In this document: positions 25,493 to 34,476 of the stretch, piece by piece
How the letters are laid out: the number at the start of each line of letters is the position of its first letter
Position numbering within the stretch: position 1 is the stretch's first letter
Assembly (NCBI GenBank): GCA_963746275.1
Contig: CAVVAX010000033.1
Coordinates: 1-64,000, forward strand
Direction of reading: 5' to 3'
Length of the DNA stretch: 64,000 nt
Source of the DNA: JAEULH01 sp963746275
Lineage (GTDB): Bacteria; Pseudomonadota; Alphaproteobacteria; Rhodospirillales; Defluviicoccaceae
Made by a program: the position numbers and the translations under genes
Notes under the pieces: model-generated
Database searches by the model: none
Seen by the model: only the letters and a program-made list of their open reading frames with translations
What the model was told of the DNA's origin: nothing

Positions 25493-25928
25493 ATGCACCT
25501 TGGAAGGCGATATCCACTCGCGCTCTGCTTCGCGGTAGCGATGACGGCGTGGGGGGCAAGCGGCGCGCTGGCGCAGCAAGGAAAAGGGGACCCCGACGAT
25601 CCCATGGACCTGGGGCCGGCGTTCCAGAAGGTGGCCTTCGATGCCGCCGATACCGATGGCGACGGCCTGGTCAGCGAGGCGGAGTTCGTTCGTGACGCCG
25701 CCGCTGCGTTCGCCGGCCTCGACGAGAACCGCGACCGCAAGCTGTCGCCGGCGGAGCTCGGTCCACATGATCCGGCGCAGTTCAAGAAGGTCGACGCCAA
25801 CGGCAACGGCTCCCTGACCTTCAAGGAGGTCATGACCTTCAAAATGAAGGCCTTCAAGGCCGGCGATGAGACGCGGCGACGGCAAGCTCTCGTACGAAGA
25901 AATGGTCGAGTCGGTGAAGGCCGAGTAG
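25493..25928 (+). CDS. Periplasmic EF-hand calcium-binding protein, frameshift near the end
   Basis: A small exported protein with a Sec signal (CFAVAMTAWGASGALAQ) and EF-hand loops: DTDGDGLVSEAE, DENRDRKLSPAE and DANGNGSLTFKE. A fourth loop, GDGKLSYEEM, is only read after a +1 shift at about 25868-25880; it then ends at TAG 25926-25928. Without repair the product runs on with an Arg-rich tail. It probably buffers or senses Ca2+ in the periplasm. It lies 14 bases before the next lipoprotein gene, possibly as one transcript. Confidence 0.82.
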
Positions 25929-25941
25929 CGGGGAGGATGGG

Positions 25942-26337
25942 ATGCGCACACTGAACATGAAGCTCGCCCGGCGCAGCGCGACCGCGGCGCTGGTTGCCGT
26001 CCTCGCTCTGGGCACGTCCGCCTGCGAAACCGGCGGCTCCGGGGCTGGCGTCGGCACGGTCGGCGGCGCCGCCCTGGGTGCCGGCGTCGGCCGCGCCGCC
26101 TTCGGCAACAATGCCGGCGCCATGCTCATCGGCGGCGCCGTTGGCGGCCTTGCCGGCAACATGACGGTCGATCGTGCGGCGCAGGAACGCGAGGCCCAGC
26201 GCCAGGAGACGACCCGGGATGCCGCCGCCCAGCGCCAGCTCGATTTCGAGCGCCAGCGGATGCTGCAGGAGGAGGCTACCCGGCGGCAGATCGAGGAGCA
26301 GCGCGAGTTCGAGGGGTGGCGGCGCCAGCAGGGCTAG
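25942..26337 (+). CDS. Glycine-zipper lipoprotein
   Basis: A 131-residue product with a lipoprotein signal (VLALGTSAC). It then has a Gly-rich membrane segment with GxxxG spacing (GTVGGAALGAGVGRAAFG and GGAVGGLAGNM), as in 17-kDa antigen and glycine-zipper 2TM proteins. The C-terminal ~50 residues are a charged helix rich in Gln, Arg and Glu (REAQRQETTRD, QRQLDFERQRM). It is probably an outer-membrane structural or stress lipoprotein. ATG 25942 follows GGGGAGGATGGG. Confidence 0.75.
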   Translation: MRTLNMKLARRSATAALVAVLALGTSACETGGSGAGVGTVGGAALGAGVGRAAFGNNAGAMLIGGAVGGLAGNMTVDRAAQEREAQRQETTRDAAAQRQLDFERQRMLQEEATRRQIEEQREFEGWRRQQG

Positions 26338-26463
26338 CCTCGGCACGCCCCCTGTTCCCCGTTAGATACAACGGCCGGAATGTAACTGATTTATCGATCT
26401 GGACACTAGCCGGACCCGCGCGGGGCGGGATACGAAGCTCGATTTAGAAGAGGGACGTCGGCG

Positions 26464-27735
26464 ATGGCCAAAGAAACGGCAGTGAAGAAGATTGCGATCG
26501 CCTGCCAGGGCGGCGGCACTCATGCCGCATTCACCTGGGGGGTACTCGGCGAGATTCTTAAGACGAAAAAGGCTTGGAACGCACAACCCGACGGCAGCGA
26601 CACTTTCGACATCATAGCCATCAGCGGCACCTCGGCCGGGGCGCTGTGCGCGCTGGCAACGTGGTACGGGCTCGCGCCGAACACCGCCGATCCAAGCTGC
26701 GGCAGCATCGACAAGGCGATCGAGCGGCTCGATTTCCTCTGGTCCACGTTCGCCGCAACCACGCCCATCGAAAGCGCCCACAACCAGCTCGTCGGCACCC
26801 TGCTGGAACTCCGTGCCCAGGGCGTGCCGTTCCCGTCGTCGGATCCTTACGCGGTCTACGGCAGTATCGGTCTGTCGGCGCTGTCGATGCTGGGCGCCAG
26901 GCCCGTCTACCTGCAGTTCCCGGCGCTGCTCGAGGCACTCTGCCCGCATTTCAACGCGGTTGACTGGAAGAAGCTGACAGAGATCGACCTGCGGGTCCTC
27001 GCCGGGGCAATCGAGATCCTCAGCGGCAACTTCGAGATCTTCGATTCCGACAAGACGCTGGAGGAGCGCGGTCTCATCGAGGCGCCGAGGACCAGTCAAT
27101 ATGAGGAAACCCGCTGGCGCATGCGCCGGGCGATCTCGCTCGAGGGCGTCGCGGCCTCGGGCACCTTGCCGGAGGTTCTTCCGGCGCAGGTGATCGCGAA
27201 TCAGAGCTTTCCGGTCTGCGGATCCGGAAAGGCCATCACCCGTAACGGCTACTACTGGGACGGGCTCTACTCGCAGAACCCGCCGATCCGGGACTTGCTT
27301 GAAACCTCGAACAAGGAGCACAAGCCCGACGAGATTTGGGTCATCCGCATCAATCCCCAGGAGTTCCGACCGGGCGGCGAACGGCTCAGCCTGGAAGACA
27401 TCCGCGACCGGGAGAACGATCTCGCCGGCAACCTGTCGCTGAACCAGGAGCTCGACCACATCCTCACGGTTAACCGCTGGCTCGACAAATACGCCGCGGA
27501 CAATCCGCTGCTCGCCCACTACAAGCCCATCGCGGTCCGGACCATCAAGATGACCCGGGAGACAGCCTGGGGCCTGCGCCACACCAGCAAGTTCGACCGC
27601 AGCCCGGAGCATCTGGCCCGGCTGCGCGAAGAGGGCCAGGAGATCGCCCAGCAGTGGCTGAGCGACTGGCGGACGCTGGGACCCGACTTCGCCCACTACC
27701 CGGATGACGCCCGCTATCCCGAGGGCGCACCCTGA
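26464..27735 (+). CDS. Patatin-like phospholipase
   Basis: A 423-residue serine lipase-like protein. The oxyanion loop is CQGGGTHAAFTWG, the nucleophile motif is GTSAG (Ser57), and the Asp of the catalytic dyad lies in YYWDGLYSQNPP. These are the three patatin features in order. No signal peptide is visible, so it is probably cytoplasmic or membrane-associated. ATG 26464 is preceded by AGAGGGACG. A 126-bp gap upstream could hold its promoter. Substrates may be phospholipids or storage-polymer (PHA) material; the sequence does not tell. Confidence 0.88.
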   Translation: MAKETAVKKIAIACQGGGTHAAFTWGVLGEILKTKKAWNAQPDGSDTFDIIAISGTSAGALCALATWYGLAPNTADPSCGSIDKAIERLDFLWSTFAATTPIESAHNQLVGTLLELRAQGVPFPSSDPYAVYGSIGLSALSMLGARPVYLQFPALLEALCPHFNAVDWKKLTEIDLRVLAGAIEILSGNFEIFDSDKTLEERGLIEAPRTSQYEETRWRMRRAISLEGVAASGTLPEVLPAQVIANQSFPVCGSGKAITRNGYYWDGLYSQNPPIRDLLETSNKEHKPDEIWVIRINPQEFRPGGERLSLEDIRDRENDLAGNLSLNQELDHILTVNRWLDKYAADNPLLAHYKPIAVRTIKMTRETAWGLRHTSKFDRSPEHLARLREEGQEIAQQWLSDWRTLGPDFAHYPDDARYPEGAP

Positions 27736-27763
27736 CGTGCCGCTCTTCCTGCCATTGCAACTC

Positions 27764-27855
27764 GTCACGGCCGGGCTTGTCCTGGCTTGTCCCGGCCGTC
27801 CACGAGGCTGATACGCTGAGGTCGCGTGGATGGCCGCAACAAGTGCGGCCATGAC
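27764..27855. repeat. Interspersed palindromic repeat element
   Basis: A 92-bp near-palindrome. The left arm begins GTCACGGCCGGGCTTGTC and ends CGGCCGTCCACG; the right arm CGTGGATGGCCGC...GCGGCCATGAC is its imperfect inverse complement. A 20-bp unpaired centre lies between. It resembles intergenic repeats common in alphaproteobacterial genomes. A half-copy occurs at 9441-9471. It lies between the patatin and GntP genes and could fold as mRNA. Confidence 0.7.
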
Positions 27856-27909
27856 CACGACACCTTGCTCGCCAGCATCCCCGTGGCAAGCCTAAGTCGA
27901 AGAGTCATA

Positions 27910-29361
27910 ATGCTCGACCTCATCATCGTCCTCGTCGCCCTCGGGCTGCTCATCTACTTCGCCTTCAAGGGGATCACCCTGATCATCCTGGCACCAGCGG
28001 CGGCGTTGTTTGCCGCGGCGGCGACCGGCGACCTGCCCATCCTCGGCGCCTACACCCAGATCTTCATGGGCAACACCGGCTCATTCATCGTCTCGTTCTT
28101 CCCGCTGTTCCTGCTCGGCGCCATCTTCGGCAAGCTGATGGATGATACCGGCGCCGCCAAGGCCCTGGCCGAGGCGGTGAGCGCGCGGCTGGGGCCGGAG
28201 CGGGCGATCCTCTCGGTGGTGCTCTGCTGCGGCGCACTGACCTACGGCGGCGTCTCGGCATTCGTCGTGGCATTCGCGATCTTCCCCGTCGCCGCCGCGC
28301 TGTTTCGCACCGCCGACATCCCCAAGCGGCTGATCCCGGGCGCGCTCGCTCTGGGCGCCTTCACCTTCACCATGTCGGCCCTGCCGGGATCGCCGGCGAT
28401 CCAGAACGCCATCCCGATGCCGTTCTTCGGCACGACCTCGTTCGCCGCACCCGGGCTCGGGATCATCGCCGGGGCGATGATGTTCGCCCTCGGCATGCTC
28501 TGGCTCGGCCGGCGCGCGGCGCAGGCACGCGCCGCGGGCGAGGGCTACGGCGCCCATGAGGACAACCTGCCGGCAGCCGGAACGACGCTTCGCGAGTGCG
28601 CCCAAGGCGCGGGCTTCGACATCCGGGAACTTGAGGAGCATCCCGAGGCGGCGGGTCAGCCGCCGGCGGTCCTGGCGGTCCTGCCGGTGGTCCTGGTCAT
28701 CGTCACCAACTTCGTCTTTTCCACCTTCGTCGTCCCGAAGCTGGATACGGCGTACCTCGCCGAGCCGCTGTTCGGGGCGACAACGATCGAGGCAGTTCGC
28801 GGCGTCTGGTCGGTCATCGTCGCCCTGTTCGTCGCCATCGTTGTCCTGATCGCCACCAACTGGCGGAGGCTGAGCGATCTGCGCACGAGCCTCGACGGCG
28901 GCGCTAACGCCTCGGTGCTGCCGATCTTCAACACCGCGAGCCTGGTGGGCTTTGGCGCGGTGATCGCCGCCATGCCGGTTTTTGCCAGCATCAGCGAGGC
29001 GATCCTCGATATCAGCGGCGGCAATCCGCTGCTCTCGGTCGCCGCCTCGGTGACAGTGCTCTCGGCCATGACCGGCTCGGCCTCCGGCGGCATGAGCATC
29101 GCCCTCGAGGCCCTGGGTCCGGTCTATGTCGAGATGGCCAACGCGGCCGGCGTTTCCCTTGAAGCGATGCACCGGATCACCGCGCTCGCCTCCGGCGTGC
29201 TGGACGTGCTGCCGCACAGCGGCGCCATCATCACTCTGCTCGCCGTCTGCAAGCTTAGCCACCGTGAGTCCTACGGCGACATCTTCGTCGTCGGCTGCCT
29301 GCTGCCGATGCTCTCGCTGGTCGTGGTGCTTGTCGTCGCCAGCGTGTTCGGCAGCTTCTGA
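27910..29361 (+). CDS. GntP-family permease
   Basis: A 483-residue inner-membrane permease with about twelve hydrophobic spans, of the gluconate/H+ symporter (GntP) family. Recognisable parts are FKGITLIILAPAAALFAA, FLLGAIFGKLMDDTGAAKALA, LTYGGVSAFVVAFAIFP, LPGSPAIQNAIP and near the end ITALASGVLDVLPHSGAII. Family substrates include gluconate, other sugar acids and small hydroxy acids; the exact one is unknown. ATG 27910 is chosen because the upstream in-frame part overlaps the palindromic repeat. Confidence 0.88.
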   Translation: MLDLIIVLVALGLLIYFAFKGITLIILAPAAALFAAAATGDLPILGAYTQIFMGNTGSFIVSFFPLFLLGAIFGKLMDDTGAAKALAEAVSARLGPERAILSVVLCCGALTYGGVSAFVVAFAIFPVAAALFRTADIPKRLIPGALALGAFTFTMSALPGSPAIQNAIPMPFFGTTSFAAPGLGIIAGAMMFALGMLWLGRRAAQARAAGEGYGAHEDNLPAAGTTLRECAQGAGFDIRELEEHPEAAGQPPAVLAVLPVVLVIVTNFVFSTFVVPKLDTAYLAEPLFGATTIEAVRGVWSVIVALFVAIVVLIATNWRRLSDLRTSLDGGANASVLPIFNTASLVGFGAVIAAMPVFASISEAILDISGGNPLLSVAASVTVLSAMTGSASGGMSIALEALGPVYVEMANAAGVSLEAMHRITALASGVLDVLPHSGAIITLLAVCKLSHRESYGDIFVVGCLLPMLSLVVVLVVASVFGSF

Positions 29362-29556
29362 GGCGCCGGCGCATGACCGGCGACGGCCGCATCCGCTTCG
29401 CGCTGGACTCCGGTCTCCCGCCGACGCGCGCGCCCGCCACCAAGGCTTCATCGCCTGGCGCTCGCCCAGGCCGGGCGCAACCCGAGGCGGCCCTGTCGCT
29501 CGCGTGTTAGCTCCCGCGCCTTGACGGTGAATTGGCGCTGTCCCTATAGTTTCGCC
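29362..29556. other. Gap between GntP and the cobalamin riboswitch
   Basis: No gene is seen here. The promoter for the cobalamin-controlled cbi operon should lie in its right part. TTGACG at 29521-29526 with CTATAG near 29543-29548 is a possible -35/-10 pair at about 16 bases, but it is only suggestive. Confidence 0.35.
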
Positions 29557-29759
29557 GACGGTTCCCGAACGGGCGACAAAGCCTCGGGATTAATAGGGAA
29601 CACGGAGGGATCGACCTATGAGGGGATCCCGGGCCGTGGCTGCCCCCGCAACTGTCAGCGGGTAGCCCTCGTCCGCCAAGGGCCACTGCCGGTCGCAACT
29701 GCGATCGGGCGGGAAGGCCGGGCGGGGGCGGTGACCCGCTAGCCAGGAGACCTGCCGTC
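29557..29759 (+). promoter_or_regulatory. Cobalamin (AdoCbl) riboswitch
   Basis: Conserved cobalamin riboswitch blocks appear in order. P1 is GACGG/CCGTC (29557-29561 with 29755-29759). The core TTAATAGGGAACACGG is near 29590, followed by GTGGCTGCCCCCGCAACTGT and the B12-box-like GGCCACTG. GGGAAGGCCGGGCGGGGG comes next, and GCTAGCCAGGAGACCTGCC closes the aptamer. It lies about 125 bases before cbiM. Binding of cobalamin would shut off cobalt import. Confidence 0.93.
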
Positions 29760-29885
29760 ACCTGAGTCGACGCGACGCTTGCGGGCGGGGTGTACCGCGA
29801 GCGTGCAGGTCTGGCCGTGGCTTCGGCCTTCCTTCATTCGCGCCGGCGCGGGACGCTTTGGCCTGGAGGCGATGGAGGTTGGCTC

Positions 29886-30554
29886 GTGCACATCATGGAG
29901 GGCTACCTGCCGGCGGCGCATGCCGCGGCGTGGACGGCGGCCTCCGCCCCGTTCGTAATCGTGGGCAGCGTTCGGCTGCTGCGGACGATGCGGCTCCAGC
30001 CAGAGGCGCGGCTGCCGCTCGCCGCCTGCGGCGCCTTTGCGCTCGTTCTTTCCGCGCTTAAGCTTCCGTCCGTCACCGGGAGCAGCTCGCATCCCACCGG
30101 CACGGGCTTGGGCGCGGTGCTGTTCGGGCCGAGCGTCATGACCGTGCTCGGCACCATCGTGCTGCTGTTCCAGGCGCTGCTCTTGGCCCATGGCGGCCTG
30201 ACCACGCTTGGCGCCAATGCCTTCGCCATGGCCGTGGTCGGCCCCTTCGTCGCCTACGGCGTCTTCCAGGGCCTGCGCCGCCTCTCGGCCTCCGTCTCCA
30301 TCGCCGTCTTTTCCGCCGCGGCGATCGGCAGCCTTGCGACCTACGCCACCACCTCGCTGCAACTGGCGCTGGCATTTCCGGATCCTGCCACCGGCGTCCT
30401 CGGCTCGTTCCTGAAGTTCGCCGGCGTCTTCGCCATCACGCAAGTTCCGCTCGCCGTCGTTGAGGGGCTGCTCACAATCGTCGTCGTCAACGCCCTGGCG
30501 AGCCATGCCGGGGGCGATGCCGGCTGGGTGTTGCCCTGGTTGCGGAGGGCCTGA
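29886..30554 (+). CDS. cbiM: Cobalt ECF transporter S component CbiM
   Basis: Substrate-specific membrane subunit of the CbiMNQO cobalt importer, 222 residues. GTG 29886 gives the required N-terminus MHIMEGYLP, whose His2 and amino group coordinate Co2+ in the family. GGAGG at 29874-29878 supports it over an upstream in-frame start. About six to seven hydrophobic spans follow, with LPSVTGSSSHPTGTGLGAVLFGP carrying the conserved metal-loop His. First gene after the cobalamin riboswitch. Confidence 0.93.
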   Translation: MHIMEGYLPAAHAAAWTAASAPFVIVGSVRLLRTMRLQPEARLPLAACGAFALVLSALKLPSVTGSSSHPTGTGLGAVLFGPSVMTVLGTIVLLFQALLLAHGGLTTLGANAFAMAVVGPFVAYGVFQGLRRLSASVSIAVFSAAAIGSLATYATTSLQLALAFPDPATGVLGSFLKFAGVFAITQVPLAVVEGLLTIVVVNALASHAGGDAGWVLPWLRRA

Positions 30555-30556
30555 GG

Positions 30557-30886
30557 ATGGCGCGGCCGCGGCCTCGCCGGACCGGGGCGCTGCTGGTGCT
30601 CGCCGCCGCGATCGTGCTGCTGCCGCTCCTTGCCCCGCAGCTCAGGACCGCGGCCTTCGAGGGCGCCGACGGCAAGGCTCAGGCGCTGATCAAGACGATC
30701 GACCCGGCCTACAGGCCCTGGGCCTCGCCGCTATGGATGCCGCCGGGGAAGGAGACGGAGGGCCTCCTGTTCGCGCTACAGGCCGCCCTCGGCGCCGGTC
30801 TGCTCGGCTACGTCCTGGGCCTAAGGCGTGGTGAGCGGCGGGCGCGCGAGGCGGGCAAGTGCGGCGCTGGCGATGAACGCGATTGA
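30557..30886 (+). CDS. cbiN: Cobalt transport protein CbiN
   Basis: Small two-span accessory subunit of the cobalt ECF transporter, 109 residues. It has an N-terminal membrane span (ALLVLAAAIVLLPLLAP), a periplasmic loop with FEGADGKAQALIKTIDP and PWASPLWMPPGKETEGLLF, and a second span (ALQAALGAGLLGYVLGL). It starts two bases after the cbiM stop and overlaps cbiQ by 14 bases. In the family CbiN helps load cobalt into CbiM. Confidence 0.9.
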   Translation: MARPRPRRTGALLVLAAAIVLLPLLAPQLRTAAFEGADGKAQALIKTIDPAYRPWASPLWMPPGKETEGLLFALQAALGAGLLGYVLGLRRGERRAREAGKCGAGDERD

Positions 30887-31628
30887 CGTCATCGCCAACA
30901 CCAATGGCTGGAGCGCGCGCCACCCCGTCGAGAAGGTCCTGCTGGGGGGCGCGCTACTGCTCTTGAGCCTCGCCCTGCCGCCATGGCCAAGCGCGGCGCT
31001 GATCATCGCCGCGGCCTCTGCCGCAGTGGTGCTTGGCGCCCGCATCCCTGCCGCCACATACCTCCGCGTGCTGGCGCTGCCGCTGGCGTTCCTGCTGAGC
31101 GGGGCGGCAATGCTGGCCCTGTCGCTGGACTTAGACCACGGCGCGCCGACGGTCCGGATCACGCGGGAGGGGCTGGAGCATGCCGCCGGCGTCTCCCTTG
31201 GGGCGCTGGCGGCGACCTCGGCGACGCTGCTGATCATCCTGACGACGCCGCTGCCGGCGCTGATCCATCTGGCGCGGCGCCTCCGCCTTCCCGAACCGCT
31301 GATCGATCTCGCCTTTCTCGTCTACCGCTTCACTGGCCTGACCGTCGCCCTTGCCGCCACCGGGCGGCAGGCGCAGCGCAACCGGCTGGGTGACCGCGAT
31401 TTCAAGACCTCGCTACGCTCTACGGGGCTCTTGGCGGCGAGCCTGCTGCCGCGAACGCTGGCGCGGGCAGAGCGGCTGCAGGCCGGGCTGGCGGCGCGGG
31501 GTTATGACGGCAGCCTGCAGACGCTGGCTCCGCCGTGGCGGCTCTCGCGCTGCTTCATCGCCGCGGCGTTGGCGCTCGCCGCCGGCATCGTGCTCGCCAC
31601 CTTCGCCTGGCGCGGCCCTTCTCCTTGA
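30873..31628 (+). CDS. cbiQ: Cobalt ECF transporter T component CbiQ
   Basis: Transmembrane coupling subunit, 251 residues from ATG 30873 (MNAIDVIANTNGW). It has about five spans. The cytoplasmic coupling helices carry Ala-Arg-Gly-type signatures: QAQRNRLGDRDFKTS and, near the C-terminus, RAERLQAGLAARGYDG. It overlaps cbiN at its start and cbiO at its stop (TTGA at 31625-31628), a tightly packed operon. Confidence 0.92.
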   Translation: MNAIDVIANTNGWSARHPVEKVLLGGALLLLSLALPPWPSAALIIAAASAAVVLGARIPAATYLRVLALPLAFLLSGAAMLALSLDLDHGAPTVRITREGLEHAAGVSLGALAATSATLLIILTTPLPALIHLARRLRLPEPLIDLAFLVYRFTGLTVALAATGRQAQRNRLGDRDFKTSLRSTGLLAASLLPRTLARAERLQAGLAARGYDGSLQTLAPPWRLSRCFIAAALALAAGIVLATFAWRGPSP

Positions 31629-32521
31629 CGGCGCCGGCCATCCTGGCGCTGGAAGGCGTGCATCATGCCTACCGTGGCGGCGTCGCCGCCCTGTGCGGGC
31701 TGGACCTCATCGTCCCGGCCGGCTACCGCCTCGCCGTCCTCGGCGCCAATGGCGCTGGCAAGACCACCGCGCTCCTGCACCTGAACGGCAGCCTGAAGCC
31801 AACGGCGGGGACCGTCTACCGCGACGGCCGCCCCGTCCGCTACGACAGGGCCGGCTTGCGCGCCTGGCGAACCGCCGTGGGCCTAGTCCTGCAGGATCCG
31901 GACGATCAGCTCTTCGCCGGGACGATCTACGAGGACGTCTCCTTCGGGCCCATGAACCTTGGCCTGGAGGAGGGCGAGGTGCGCCGGCGGATCGACGAGG
32001 CGCTGGCGGAGATGGACATCGCCGGGTTTTCCAGCCGCCCGATCCACATGCTGAGCCACGGCCAGCGCCGGCGTGCGGCGCTCGCGGGCGTCCTGGCGAT
32101 GCGCCCACAGGTCGTTGTACTCGACGAGCCGACGGCGGGGCTCGATGCACAGGGTGCGGCCGGCTTGCTCGCCTCCCTCGACCGGCTGGTCGCGGCCGGC
32201 AAAAGCGTCGTCTACAGCACCCACGACGTCGATCTTGCCTACGCCTGGTCGGATCGGGTCGTAGTCCTGGAGGCCGGCATGGCCGCGGCGACCGGTGCTG
32301 CCGAGGAGGTGCTTGCCGATCGAACGGCGCTCGCGCGAGCCGGCCTGAGCGTGCCGATCGCACTCGAGATCGGCCTTCATGCACGCGCCCTCGGGCTGAT
32401 TGCCCCGGACGCGCCACTACCGCGGTCGGCCGAAGCCATCACGTCGCTGCTCGGCCGCATCGCCCGAACCGCAGCGGGCGAAGGCCTCCTCCCGCCGGTC
32501 CCGGCCGCAGCCGCCGGCTGA
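31625..32521 (+). CDS. cbiO: Cobalt ECF transporter ATPase CbiO
   Basis: ATP-binding subunit of the cobalt importer, 298 residues from TTG 31625, which overlaps the cbiQ stop. Motifs: Walker A GANGAGKTT, Q-loop LVLQDPDDQLFAG (the extended ECF-type Q-loop), signature LSHGQRRR, Walker B VVVLDEPTAGLD and H-loop STHDVD. The ~50-residue C-terminal extension is family-like. Its 3' end is 12 bases from the convergent aroA stop. Confidence 0.93.
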   Translation: MTAPAILALEGVHHAYRGGVAALCGLDLIVPAGYRLAVLGANGAGKTTALLHLNGSLKPTAGTVYRDGRPVRYDRAGLRAWRTAVGLVLQDPDDQLFAGTIYEDVSFGPMNLGLEEGEVRRRIDEALAEMDIAGFSSRPIHMLSHGQRRRAALAGVLAMRPQVVVLDEPTAGLDAQGAAGLLASLDRLVAAGKSVVYSTHDVDLAYAWSDRVVVLEAGMAAATGAAEEVLADRTALARAGLSVPIALEIGLHARALGLIAPDAPLPRSAEAITSLLGRIARTAAGEGLLPPVPAAAAG

Positions 32522-32533
32522 AGGCTCGGACCC

Positions 32534-33910
32534 TCAGCCGCCGATGGCAGCGCCGATGCCGTTCATCAGCGAAACGAACTCGGGAAAACTGGTGGCGATG
32601 GCGGTGGCGTCGTCAATGCCGATGGGCTCGCGCGCGGCCGTGCCCAACACCAGAAAGGCCATGGCGATGCGATGGTCATAACGCGCCTGGATCCGGGCGC
32701 CGCCCGGCGCCGCGCCGCCCGCGCCATGGACGACGAGCCAGTCGTCGCCGCTCTCCGTCGCAACCCCGCAGGCGCGAAGCCCCTCGACGATCGCAGCCAG
32801 CCGGTCGCTCTCCTTCACCCGCAGCTCCGCCAGGCCGCTCATGCGGGTGGCTCCACTGGCGCAGGCCGCCGCCACCGCCAGGATCGGGAACTCGTCGATC
32901 ATCCGCGGCGCCCGTTCCGCCGGCACCTCGACGCCCCGGAGCGCCCCGGCCTGGGCCAGGAGATCGGCAACCGGCTCGCCGCAAACGTCGCGGGCGTTCG
33001 CGAACTCGATGCGTGCCCCCATCGCCATCAGCGTGTCGAGCAGGCCGGTGCGCAAAGGGTTGACCCCGACGCCCGCGATGGTGAGTCGCGAGCCGGGGAC
33101 GATCAGCGCTGCGACCAGCGGGAAGGCGGCGGACGAGATGTCGCCCGGCACGCTCAGCGCCCGGCTCGTCAGCTCCGGCTGGCCGACGAGGGTGATGGTT
33201 CGCCCGCCGCCCTCGCGGTCGGCTGAGACGATCTCGGCGCCGAAGTGCGCGAGCATCCTTTCGGTGTGGTCGCGGCTCGGCTGCGGCTCATGGATGGTGG
33301 TGCGCCCCGGCGTGTTCAGCCCGGCGAGCAGGATTGCTGATTTCACCTGCGCCGAAGGTACCGCCAAAGTGTGCTCGATCGGCAGGGGGTCGTCGGCGCC
33401 GCGGATGGCGAGCGGCAGCCGTGCCCCGGAGCGCGACCAGACGCTGGCGCCAATCTCGCTGAGCGGCTCGATGACCCGGCGCATCGGCCTGGCGCTCAGC
33501 GAAGCGTCGCCGGAGAAGAAGGTGATGAACGGGTGGCTCGCCACCAGCCCCAGCAGCAGCCGGGCGCCGGTGCCGGAATTGCCCATGTCGAGCACCCGGT
33601 CGGGCTCCGAGAGGCCGCCGACCCCGCGGCCGCGCACCCGCCAGGCGCCGCCATCGCGGTCGATCCCCGCGCCCAATGCCCGCAGCGCGCCCACCGTTGC
33701 CAGCACGTCGCCCGCCTCGAGAAGCCCCGAGATGGTGGTCTCGCCGACGGCCGAGGCCCCGAGGATCAGCGCCCGGTGCGAGATCGACTTGTCGCCAGGC
33801 GCGGTGACGGAGCCCCCGAGCGGACAGGCGGGCCGCGCCCGCAATGGCGCGGCGGCGGCAGCGCCGGCGTCGGGCCGACCGGCGGATACGGCGGGGAAGG
33901 CAATTGTCAT
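32534..33910 (-). CDS. aroA: 3-phosphoshikimate 1-carboxyvinyltransferase (EPSP synthase)
   Basis: Shikimate pathway enzyme joining shikimate-3-phosphate and PEP, 458 residues from ATG 33910. Motifs: APGDKSISHRALILG (PEP and S3P Lys), NSGTGARLLLG, SRDHTERML, NPLRTG and DEFPILAVAAA. SRDHTERML and the overall form match class II-type enzymes of alphaproteobacteria. At the glyphosate-contact loop it has Gly where CP4-like tolerant enzymes have Ala, and Leu where E. coli has Pro101. Tolerance is therefore not predicted from the loop alone. The frame continues upstream antisense to the TIGR02300 gene, but that part is not family-like. Confidence 0.93.
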   Translation of the reverse strand: MTIAFPAVSAGRPDAGAAAAAPLRARPACPLGGSVTAPGDKSISHRALILGASAVGETTISGLLEAGDVLATVGALRALGAGIDRDGGAWRVRGRGVGGLSEPDRVLDMGNSGTGARLLLGLVASHPFITFFSGDASLSARPMRRVIEPLSEIGASVWSRSGARLPLAIRGADDPLPIEHTLAVPSAQVKSAILLAGLNTPGRTTIHEPQPSRDHTERMLAHFGAEIVSADREGGGRTITLVGQPELTSRALSVPGDISSAAFPLVAALIVPGSRLTIAGVGVNPLRTGLLDTLMAMGARIEFANARDVCGEPVADLLAQAGALRGVEVPAERAPRMIDEFPILAVAAACASGATRMSGLAELRVKESDRLAAIVEGLRACGVATESGDDWLVVHGAGGAAPGGARIQARYDHRIAMAFLVLGTAAREPIGIDDATAIATSFPEFVSLMNGIGAAIGG

Positions 33911-33990
33911 GAATTGGTTTTGACACGCCGCGAGCGATCGTGGCAATTGGCTCCTCAGCGACGGCATAACAAGCTCTGGAGAACCACGGT

Positions 33991-34370
33991 TTGGCGAAGC
34001 CAGAATGGGGGCTGAAGCGGCTCTGCCCGACGTGCAGCGCACGCTTCTATGATCTGCGCCGCGAGACCATCGTCTGCCCCGTCTGCGACTTCGTCTACGA
34101 CCCGGAGCGCTTGCCCAAGCCCAAGCGCGGCGGCGGTCGGTGGCGCGCGAGGAGAAGGCGCCCGCGCCGGCGCGACGGCCAGCGCGCGTCCAGGACGAGG
34201 AGGAGACGGTGGACGAGGAGGTCGCCGGCGTCGAGGTCGACGAGGGTGGCGACGATGACGCCGAAACCGAGGAGGGCGATCTCATCGAGGATACCTCCGA
34301 GCTCGGCGAGGACGACGACGACATCGGCGAGGTGATGGAGCACGTCGACGAAGACGAAGACAAGCCGTAA
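33991..34370 (+). CDS. TIGR02300 (FYDLN-acid) family protein, frameshifted
   Basis: A small alphaproteobacterial protein with an N-terminal zinc-ribbon: LKRLCPTC, RFYDLRRETIVCPVC, then FVYDPERL (four Cys; the FYDLN motif appears as FYDLR). The second half is very acidic (EEETVDEEVAGVEVDEGGD, EDDDDIGEVMEHVDED) and lies in another frame. The two join by a one-base change within the G/C-rich stretch 34125-34141. TTG 33991 is the start. Divergent from aroA. Its function is unknown. Confidence 0.8.
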
Positions 34371-34476
34371 GCCCCAGGTCGGATACGGGCACGATATTTC
34401 CCTTGCCCGCGTCGGGGCAGGTTTATTAGGCTGTCGTCGCTGCTGGGCCTTCGACGCCAGCGGCGACATCATCCTC

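Noticed and set aside
31351..33063. Long plus-strand frame across cbiQ, cbiO and aroA
   Set aside because: Out-of-frame shadow; the real genes on both strands account for all of it.
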